Assembly: GCA_024685005.1 (NCBI GenBank)
Contig: JAIKWF010000080.1
Span: 1 to 58,137 of the forward strand
DNA: 58,137 nt
Reading direction: 5' to 3'
DNA from: Lachnospiraceae bacterium
Lineage (GTDB): Bacteria > Bacillota > Clostridia > Lachnospirales > Lachnospiraceae
Part shown: positions 52,299 through 58,137 of the stretch, piece by piece
Layout: each line of letters opens with the position of its first letter
Numbering within the stretch: the stretch's first letter is position 1
Program-made: the position numbers and the translations under genes
The notes under the pieces: generated by a model
Seen by the model: the letters and a program-made list of their open reading frames with translations, nothing else
Told to the model about the DNA's origin: nothing
The model's database searches: none

Positions 52299-53204
52299 AT
52301 GGCAAAACAATACAGAAAAGACCTGAGTGCGGATTTTACCACCCGCCAGCACATGCTTTCTCAAAACTTTGAGATCTATTATTACAACAGTGTTCATTTC
52401 ACTCCCACCACCTCCCATTCCCATGAACATTATGAGTTTTATTTTTTTATCGGCGGTGATGTGGATTTTGTCATAGGCGGCACAACCCATCCCCTGCGCA
52501 GCGGGGATATGGTACTCATTGCCCCGGGGGTCAAGCATTATGCCATCTCCCACGATCCGGCAAAGCCTTACCAGCGTTTTGTCTTCTGGATCAGGCCTGC
52601 CTTTTACAATGATTTCATCTCCCTGTATCCGGATCTATCCTATGTGTTTGAAAAAGCTGTCCGAAAAAGTTGCTATATCCACCACTATGATGCCATCCTG
52701 TTTAATGCCTTCCAGTCGGACCTGTTTGACATCATTCAGGAAAACAAGCAGGACCGTTTTGCAAAAGAGGCCCGGAACAACGCCCTGATCACCAGGCTGT
52801 TATCGGATATCAACAGAAGCGTTTATGAAGCGGATCATCCCAGAAACATCAGTGACTCCTCCGCCCTTTATCAAAATCTGCTTTTGTATATCGACAATCA
52901 TCTGACAGAGGATATATCCCTGGCGGATCTGGCAAAGCAGTTTTATGTGAGCAAGTGTCACATTTCCCATGTGTTCAAGGATAATCTGAACATTTCGGTG
53001 CATCAGTACATCATAAAAAAGCGCCTCGGATTGTTCCGAGACGCTCTCCTTTCAAGTGGTGAGATCCTGCCGACTTACTTAAACTGCGGCTTTACCGACT
53101 ATTCCAGCTTCTACCGGGCATTCAAAAAAGAATACGGCATTTCACCCAGTCAGTACAAAGCCCTGCTGCAGCAGAAACAAAGCAGCCTTATCGGCTCTTC
53201 CTGA
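52299..53204 (+). CDS. AraC-family regulator with cupin sensor domain
   Basis: 301 residues. The N-terminal cupin half (HSHEHYEFYFFIGGDVDFVI, HPLRSGDMVLIAPGVKHY) binds a small ligand; the C-terminal half has the two AraC helix-turn-helices (ISLADLAKQFYVSKCHISHV, then CGFTDYSSFYRAFKKEYGIS). Location after uxaC and the shared motif suggest control of hexuronate genes with glucuronate or galacturonate, or a breakdown product, as ligand. AGGGG lies 7 bases before the ATG. Its last 17 bases overlap a convergent small gene. Confidence 0.92.
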   Translation: MAKQYRKDLSADFTTRQHMLSQNFEIYYYNSVHFTPTTSHSHEHYEFYFFIGGDVDFVIGGTTHPLRSGDMVLIAPGVKHYAISHDPAKPYQRFVFWIRPAFYNDFISLYPDLSYVFEKAVRKSCYIHHYDAILFNAFQSDLFDIIQENKQDRFAKEARNNALITRLLSDINRSVYEADHPRNISDSSALYQNLLLYIDNHLTEDISLADLAKQFYVSKCHISHVFKDNLNISVHQYIIKKRLGLFRDALLSSGEILPTYLNCGFTDYSSFYRAFKKEYGISPSQYKALLQQKQSSLIGSS

Positions 53205-53274
53205 TATAAAATGAAAGCAGGGTAACCGTTACGCCCAATGCAAATGCCAAAACGGCAACAATCACATATTCCAC
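53188..53274 (-). CDS. Small single-helix membrane protein (28 residues)
   Basis: GTG at 53272-53274 starts MEYVIVAVLAFALGVTVTLL, then SFYIRKSR and TAA (28 codons plus stop). GGAAGGAGA, inside the end of the GGDEF gene, lies 13 bases before it. The product is one strongly hydrophobic helix with a positive C-terminal tail, as in small regulatory membrane proteins. Coding starts 5 bases after the upstream stop codon, so translation is probably coupled. Its end overlaps the convergent araC gene by 17 bases. No homology is recognised; it may tether or regulate the GGDEF protein. Confidence 0.6.
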   Translation of the reverse strand: MEYVIVAVLAFALGVTVTLLSFYIRKSR

Positions 53275-53279
53275 GGACT

Positions 53280-55160
53280 CTATCTCCTTCCCTGTTTTGA
53301 GATCTTTTCTTCGTACATTCTGGCGTCACTGATCCGGAGGAAATCCTCCAGTCTGCCATTTGCATCTGTTTCAGTCAGATAACATCCGCAGCTGGCGAAA
53401 ACGCTGTAGGGCTTGTCCGCTGCTTCATTGTAAGCTGCCAGTTCATCTTTCAGCTGCTTTGTAAACGCATCCTGCTTCTCCTTGCTGTAATCCGTAGCAA
53501 AGACATAAAACTCATCGCCGCCTGCCCGGCCTGCGATCTCTCCGTGGGTGCAGCTGTGCTGAATAGCATCCGCCACTGCTTTAATGGCTTCGTCGCCTTC
53601 ATGATGACCATAAGCATCATTGATCCGTTTCAGACCGTCCATATCAATGACCATGGCACATACATTCATGCGGCCCTTAATGTTGCCAAGGGCTTGCCTT
53701 GCCTCAATCTCAAATCCTCTACGATTGAGCATATCGGTCATTCCGTCCTTTACGCCCAGATCCTTCAGCTTTCCGATGAGCTTATTGACTCTGTCGGTTT
53801 TCAGCAGCACCTCCAGCTGGGTTGCGATCCCCAAAAGCCAGAGATTGTAAAACTCTCCGAAGATTTCTTCATCCCGCATTTCAACAACGGCATATCCGAA
53901 ATTCCGTTCAGGACAGTGCACGCTCATCAGATAGTATACATGCGGCCTGTCTTCTTCCGATTCAGGCAGGAGGGATTTATAATCAAACTCCCTGCCGGAA
54001 AGACTGTACTGTTTTCTTTTATCCACCCAGATCAGCGGTGAAAATCTGCCAACCGGCACATCAAAATCACTGTCGGTGGATAAATTGCCATGCCTGTCCA
54101 CATGTGCCATCAAAAAGAACGAATCATAGGCACCGAAATTATCGGAGTTTTCCTCAAAGATCCGCTTCAGATCGTCAATGTTTTCCACTCTGTTCAAAGA
54201 AAGGGATATCGACTCTGCCTCCCGGATATTTCTTCCATACAGCCTGCTGTTCTCATTGCTCTGATTGATCCCGTCGAATTCCTTTCTGTAGTCAAGCTCC
54301 ATGCAGCCGCAGGACTGTCCTTTGATGATCTTCGGTGTGATCAAAATACGGCCGAAATTCTCCGGATGCTCCGACATCAGAAGGTCCATGGCCTTGTTTG
54401 CAATCTCTCTTCTTTCTCTTGTAGCCGATGTAAGATGGGGAATAAACAACTGTCCCTCCGCCGTTCCGTCGTAGCCGGTGATCACCACGTCATCCGGGAC
54501 TCTCATTCCTCTGTTTTTCAATGCCAGGCAAAGCGAGATCGCCATATAGTCATTTGCACAGACGATAGCCTGTGGCTTTTCATCCCGGGATAAGAAAAAC
54601 TGCGCTGCTTCTTCTCCTTTGTTAAACCAGAAATCCCCGAAAAACACTCCGATGCCATCCTCGGGGAGGCCATGTTTTTTCATTTCGTCGCGAAAAGCCG
54701 CAAGACGCAGGATCGCATCCGGATGCTCTGGAATCCCGGCCATGAATCCGATCCTGGTAAATTTATGATCCTCGAGCATATGTCTGACAATGGCCCGCAT
54801 TCCGCCGGCATCGTCAAACTCTGCATTATAAAAACCTTCTACTATGGAGCTGATGGATACGACCGGGCAGCCGGTACTGCGGAGCTTTCGAATCACTTTA
54901 TCTTCCATGCCCTCTACATTGTAGCCTTCTCCGTCAAAGATGATCCCGTCGAAGCCCGACAGATCCAGTTCGTCGATCATGTCGAATTCATATTCACCGT
55001 AATGGGCATTCTTTCCCTCTATGCTTCCGAAGGAATTGATGTATAAAAGATCCACGTTCCGGCTGATCGCCGCCTCATTCAGTTCCCGGCACAGATTCCT
55101 TCTGTAAAGACCTGTCATATTACAGCCGAAGACCGCAAAACGTTTTCTTTTTTTCTGCAT
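53280..55160 (-). CDS. LacI-type sensor domain fused to GGDEF diguanylate cyclase
   Basis: 626 residues, no signal peptide or membrane helix. The N-terminal part (about 8-285) is a LacI/periplasmic-binding-protein-like sugar sensor (FDGIIFDGEGYNV, AIVCANDYMAISLCLALKNR, VVITGYDGTAEGQL) without the LacI helix-turn-helix. A middle linker (about 290-460) is followed by GGDEF (about 470-620) with AGRAGGDEFYVFATD; the active-site motif at 547-551 is intact and no RxxD inhibitory site precedes it. It should make cyclic di-GMP in response to a cytoplasmic ligand. The ligand is unknown. Confidence 0.88.
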   Translation of the reverse strand: MQKKRKRFAVFGCNMTGLYRRNLCRELNEAAISRNVDLLYINSFGSIEGKNAHYGEYEFDMIDELDLSGFDGIIFDGEGYNVEGMEDKVIRKLRSTGCPVVSISSIVEGFYNAEFDDAGGMRAIVRHMLEDHKFTRIGFMAGIPEHPDAILRLAAFRDEMKKHGLPEDGIGVFFGDFWFNKGEEAAQFFLSRDEKPQAIVCANDYMAISLCLALKNRGMRVPDDVVITGYDGTAEGQLFIPHLTSATRERREIANKAMDLLMSEHPENFGRILITPKIIKGQSCGCMELDYRKEFDGINQSNENSRLYGRNIREAESISLSLNRVENIDDLKRIFEENSDNFGAYDSFFLMAHVDRHGNLSTDSDFDVPVGRFSPLIWVDKRKQYSLSGREFDYKSLLPESEEDRPHVYYLMSVHCPERNFGYAVVEMRDEEIFGEFYNLWLLGIATQLEVLLKTDRVNKLIGKLKDLGVKDGMTDMLNRRGFEIEARQALGNIKGRMNVCAMVIDMDGLKRINDAYGHHEGDEAIKAVADAIQHSCTHGEIAGRAGGDEFYVFATDYSKEKQDAFTKQLKDELAAYNEAADKPYSVFASCGCYLTETDANGRLEDFLRISDARMYEEKISKQGRR

Positions 55161-55196
55161 ACTATACCTCTCACAAAAAAAGTGTCCGATACTGAT

Positions 55197-55224
55197 ATTT
55201 TACCATGTCCGGCAGATTTTTCAA
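55197..55224 (-). promoter_or_regulatory. Promoter of LacI-GGDEF gene
   Basis: TTGAAA (plus 55219-55224), 16 bases, TAAAAT (plus 55197-55202). The Shine-Dalgarno before the ATG is weak (AGAGG). Confidence 0.6.
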
Positions 55225-55261
55225 TAGTAATGCCCCCTCTTATACCTACTCTCAGGGTAAG

Positions 55262-55295
55262 AAAAAAGGGCCTGCAGTCTGCAGACCCTTTTTTA
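55262..55295. terminator. htrA terminator
   Basis: GGGCCTGCA, loop GTC, TGCAGACCC with one mismatch, flanked by AAAAAA and TTTTTT, 20 bases after the htrA stop. Works in both directions. Confidence 0.9.
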
Positions 55296-55314
55296 GTTAG
55301 CATATCCTTACTTT

Positions 55315-56934
55315 TTAGTAACCTCTCTGGATATCTCCTTCATATCCGCCTTCTCCGAAAAACCGCTCAAAGAACTCTTCCAGATCATCCTGGCTGTAGC
55401 TCCTGCCGCCTTCCTGACTGCTTCCGTCCTCGGAATCATGACCGTATTCTTTTGCTCTGTCGCTGTTCCTGTCGGGAAGCTGGGGCTGATCCTCGTAGCC
55501 CTCCTGCGCATCGCCCTGCTCTCTGTCCGCATTCTTCTGATCCGCTGCTTCTCTTTCCTTCTGGCGCTCCGAAAGAGCTTTGTCATAGGAACCCAACGTT
55601 ACTTTGGTGGTGCATTCCGAATATTCTCCGTCCTGCATTCTCATGTAACCTACTTCAATGGTATCGCCCTTCTTGTAGTAAGCGATCTGTTCCTTCAGAT
55701 CTGCCGCGCCGCTGATGCCAACGCCGTCAAACTTCGTGATGACGTCACCCTTTACCAGACCTGCTTTTGCAGCTGCTCCGTCTTCCTCAACCTTGCCGAT
55801 ATAAGCACCGGTGGGGATTCCGTAGCTTTCGGATACTTCTTTGGAAACATCCTGAATGCTGACTCCCAAAAAGCCTGCTTCTTCATCGCTGACACGTTCT
55901 TTGGAAGCCCTTGTCATCAGCTTATCCAAAATCGGAGTTGCCGTATCGATGGGGATGGCATATCCCATTCCTTCAACGGTTTCCGATGCAAACTTGGCAG
56001 AGTTGATACCGATGAGTTCACCCTTCATGTTCAAAAGTGCACCGCCGCTGTTTCCGGGGTTGATGGCTGCATCCGTCTGGATCAGCTTGGCTGTCATATT
56101 TTCAATGTCCACTTCCCTGTTCAGGGCAGATACGATACCGGTGGTAACCGACTGTCCATAACCTAATGCATTTCCGATGGCAATGACCTGATCACCTACG
56201 CTGACCGTATCGCTGCTGCCCATCTTGATCACCTTGCATCCTGCAAGTACATCTTTATCCATATCGTCTTTGGCAACGGAAACGATGGCCAGATCATTTT
56301 TCTCATCCGTTCCTTCTACCTCGGCTGCCACTACAGCATCCTCGGAATCTCCGAAGCAAACCGATACTTCGTTAGCACCGCTAACTACGTGATTGTTGGT
56401 GGCGATGATCAGATTGTCATCTGTCTCACTGATGATGATCCCGCTTCCGGCACCTTCCGACTCGTACTGCTCCATACCGAACATGCCTCTGACTTCCTCC
56501 ACACCTTTCACGGTGATGGATACGATGGACGGCATGGTATCTTTTGTGATCTGGGAAATGGAAGCCTGATCCGCACTGTCTGTTGTGGGAATGGTTTTGC
56601 TGCGTCCCGCCTTGGCTTCATCCTTGCCGATTTCTTTCTCGGCACTTTCCTCTCCGGCAGTTGCTTCCGACTCGATCCCGGCAGTGGTATTTCCCTGCAC
56701 ATCTTTTTTCAAAAAGGTTTTATTGCCGATGACCATCACACCCGAGAATACCAGGGCGCCGCAGATACCGAATACCAGTCCGTTGACTGCGCTCTTTCCA
56801 ACGCCGCTCAGCTCTTTGCGCTGACGTTTCTTCTTTTTCTCCGGCTCCGGCGCGCTTGCCGGCTCTACTGTGGTTACATTCTGATACTGCTGCGTAACCT
56901 GCTGTGAATCGAATTGATCAAATTCTGTGCTCAT
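55315..56934 (-). CDS. htrA: HtrA/DegP-type membrane serine protease
   Basis: 539 residues. A cytoplasmic polar N-terminus (1-47) and one membrane helix (about 48-70) place the rest outside. The trypsin-like domain has H182 (ATNNHVVSG), D214 (KNDLAIVSV) and S296 (INPGNSGGALLN); one PDZ domain follows (about 350-445). An unusual charged, Gln/Asp/Glu-rich tail (450-539) ends with EEFFERFFGEGG. It degrades or refolds damaged exported proteins. AAGGAGG precedes the ATG. It may be controlled by the leader hairpin and palindrome upstream. Confidence 0.96.
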   Translation of the reverse strand: MSTEFDQFDSQQVTQQYQNVTTVEPASAPEPEKKKKRQRKELSGVGKSAVNGLVFGICGALVFSGVMVIGNKTFLKKDVQGNTTAGIESEATAGEESAEKEIGKDEAKAGRSKTIPTTDSADQASISQITKDTMPSIVSITVKGVEEVRGMFGMEQYESEGAGSGIIISETDDNLIIATNNHVVSGANEVSVCFGDSEDAVVAAEVEGTDEKNDLAIVSVAKDDMDKDVLAGCKVIKMGSSDTVSVGDQVIAIGNALGYGQSVTTGIVSALNREVDIENMTAKLIQTDAAINPGNSGGALLNMKGELIGINSAKFASETVEGMGYAIPIDTATPILDKLMTRASKERVSDEEAGFLGVSIQDVSKEVSESYGIPTGAYIGKVEEDGAAAKAGLVKGDVITKFDGVGISGAADLKEQIAYYKKGDTIEVGYMRMQDGEYSECTTKVTLGSYDKALSERQKEREAADQKNADREQGDAQEGYEDQPQLPDRNSDRAKEYGHDSEDGSSQEGGRSYSQDDLEEFFERFFGEGGYEGDIQRGY

Positions 56935-56984
56935 ATGATTACCTCCTTATCAATCAGGCCTGCGGCCCGAAGAATTTACAATCT

Positions 56985-57028
56985 AAAAAAAGAACTGTCT
57001 GCAAAAGCTCCTTGCTCCTGCTGACAGT
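56985..57028 (-). terminator. Attenuator-like terminator in htrA leader
   Basis: On the minus strand ACTGTC ... GACAGT closes an imperfect stem with inner GCA/TGC and AGC/GCT pairs, followed by TTCTTTTTTT. It lies 50 bases before the htrA start and about 14 bases after the predicted transcription start, so it would act inside the htrA message. It might instead be a terminator left over from a gene displaced by the integrase element. Confidence 0.65.
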
Positions 57029-57048
57029 CCTTAAGATACGATTGAATT

Positions 57049-57077
57049 GTTATGGAATTTTGTCAAAATTGTGACAA
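57049..57077 (-). promoter_or_regulatory. htrA promoter and palindromic operator
   Basis: On the minus strand TTGTCA (plus 57072-57077), 17 bases, CATAAC (plus 57049-57054) is a possible promoter. The -35 is one arm of TTGTCA-N6-TGACAA (57060-57077), a perfect inverted repeat, so a regulator binding there would cover the promoter. Confidence 0.55.
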
Positions 57078-57147
57078 TTGTGTGATGTTTTTTCATGACC
57101 CCTTATAAAATCTAGGGTTGTAAGACACTGAAAATTCACAATTTACT

Positions 57148-57169
57148 TGAACCGCCCATGAACCGCCCA
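57148..57169. repeat. Tandem 11-bp repeats beside integrase
   Basis: TGAACCGCCCA at 57148-57158 is repeated directly at 57159-57169. The location, 30 bases beyond the end of the recombinase gene, suits an arm-type recombinase or excisionase site near an attachment site. The actual crossover core cannot be identified from one end. Confidence 0.5.
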
Positions 57170-57199
57170 GAAAACCTCATATTTCTGTTACTAATAGTA

Positions 57200-58137
57200 T
57201 CATGCAAGATACTCAAATTTCTTAATTTCACTGAAAAGTTCATCATCAGTAACATGAACATATAAGTCTAAAGTCGTTTGAATGTTTGCATGACCAAGGA
57301 TTCTCTGTAAAGTTTTGGGCTTCATTCCAGATTCGATACATCTTGTAGCGAAGGTATGTCTTAAACAATGCATAGACATCTGAGGGATCTCAAGCTTCTT
57401 GCAAACATCATATAGTCTCCTATTAAGATGATGATTAGCAAAAGGCTTACCTTCTCTACTAAGAAATACATAATCATTAAATATCAGATAAGTCTTTTTA
57501 ATTCTTTTTTGTTTGTGTTTCTGATCTAACAGAATCTTAATGGCTTCTTCAGTAAGAGGAACTTTCCTAATACTATTCTTAGTTTTTGGAGTAGTCTCAA
57601 TGAAGTCATGTTCTTTTATAGAGTAGTATACTGTACGATTAACTGTTAAGTATCTCTCTTCAAAATTGATATCACTCCATTTTAAAGAAGTAAGTTCTCC
57701 AACTCTAAGCCCAGTTTGTAAATCAAGAGCAAACAGATTATAACACTTCTCTTTTTCAAGGGCCTGTATCAGACGCTTTTGGAGAAAGATGTTAGGTACA
57801 AATTTATCTTTAGCATCTATACCCTTTTGTTTCACTGAGCTTTGTACAGGATTTTTTATAATCATATCGTTCTCCACTGCTATCTCAAATATAGAATGCA
57901 GCATGATACGAACTATATTAATAGTTCCTGTACTCAATTCAGTCTGTGCCATCTTGTTGAGTACTTCCTGACAATGAATAGGTTTAATATCTACTAAAGA
58001 CATATCGCCTATTACATCTCTGATATAATTATTATAGTTCTTCTTGTACTGATCGCTGGTAGATTCTTTAACATTTCCTACTTTGTACTTTGTCCACCAG
58101 TGTTCAAACCAATCATTAAAGCGGATATTATTACCTA
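57200..58137 (-). CDS. Tyrosine recombinase (integrase), 5' end outside window
   Basis: The frame stays open to the window edge, beyond the internal ATG at 58003: the extra 45 codons (FNDWFEHWWTKYKVG, YKKNYNNYIRDVIGDMSL) form the N-terminal SAM-like core-binding domain. The catalytic domain shows Arg in LQTGLRVGELTSLKWSDI, His/Arg in HCLRHTFATRCIESG, His in LGHANIQTTLDLY and Tyr in that same LYVHVT. It is AT-richer than its neighbours, in line with recent transfer. It belongs to the Tn916/phage-type Int group and marks an integrated element that lies to the right of the window. Confidence 0.93.
   Translation of the reverse strand, partial: GNNIRFNDWFEHWWTKYKVGNVKESTSDQYKKNYNNYIRDVIGDMSLVDIKPIHCQEVLNKMAQTELSTGTINIVRIMLHSIFEIAVENDMIIKNPVQSSVKQKGIDAKDKFVPNIFLQKRLIQALEKEKCYNLFALDLQTGLRVGELTSLKWSDINFEERYLTVNRTVYYSIKEHDFIETTPKTKNSIRKVPLTEEAIKILLDQKHKQKRIKKTYLIFNDYVFLSREGKPFANHHLNRRLYDVCKKLEIPQMSMHCLRHTFATRCIESGMKPKTLQRILGHANIQTTLDLYVHVTDDELFSEIKKFEYLA

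Noticed and set aside
1-58137. tRNA, rRNA and known riboswitches
   Set aside because: No cloverleaf with TTCGANTC-type arm, rRNA core or conserved riboswitch element was recognised by eye; a covariance search would be needed to exclude them.

Overview
The window reads as chromosomal DNA of a Gram-positive anaerobic clostridium, most probably Lachnospiraceae. The evidence is established gene neighbourhoods (asp23-nusB-xseA-xseB-ispA-dxs-tlyA-nadK-argR-recN and pyrH-frr-uppS-cdsA-dxr-rseP-ispG), AGGAGG-type ribosome binding sites, sigma-A promoters, lipobox substrate-binding proteins, a free-standing glycyl radical domain and DUF362/ferredoxin proteins. Almost all genes lie on the minus strand. 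Both edges touch mobile DNA: on the left an array of ~22-bp repeats joined to the tail of a broken surface-protein gene, on the right a tyrosine recombinase that runs off the window.

Left part (0.4-12.5 kb): a sugar uptake and sensing locus. chvE-mmsA-mmsB encode a xylose/multiple-monosaccharide ABC importer. Downstream, after a DUF362 ferredoxin-like gene that seems to start with ATA, comes a five-gene sensing operon: a second ChvE-like lipoprotein, a YesN-type response regulator, a YesM-type sensor kinase, a membrane-anchored binding protein and a galactose-binding-like lipoprotein. Two 12-13 bp direct repeats 21 bp apart lie just upstream of the chvE -35 region and are the natural target for the YesN regulator. 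This resembles a clostridial binding protein/kinase/regulator three-component system with extra binding proteins.

Middle (12.5-39 kb): the recN-to-asp23 housekeeping cluster; a transglutaminase lipoprotein; prfC; deoB; a divergently transcribed 80-residue GrcA/YfiD-like glycyl radical domain; two unrecognised coiled-coil proteins, one built from five ~50-residue repeats; pnp and rpsO with structured leaders; a Cys-rich protein and a HAD phosphatase; an SH3-NlpC/P60 secreted hydrolase with three 11-bp-spaced WalR-like boxes at its transcription start; an AlkD-type protein; and a larB-larE-larC operon (nickel-pincer cofactor) that continues by overlapping start/stop codons into a Y-family polymerase and a YolD-like protein.

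Right part (39-58 kb): a pair of unknown small membrane proteins; the isoprenoid/lipid/translation cluster; a bactofilin and a polysaccharide deacetylase; a hexuronate locus (kdgK-eda diverging from uxaC, plus an AraC regulator). A 12-bp motif, TTGCAAWAVCTG, occurs as a direct-repeat pair at the uxaC promoter and again at the araC promoter. Then come a LacI-sensor/GGDEF protein with an overlooked 28-residue membrane peptide behind it, an HtrA protease with an attenuator-like leader, and the integrase. I saw no tRNA, rRNA, CRISPR array or recognised riboswitch, and no gap over about 300 bases that lacks a described feature.
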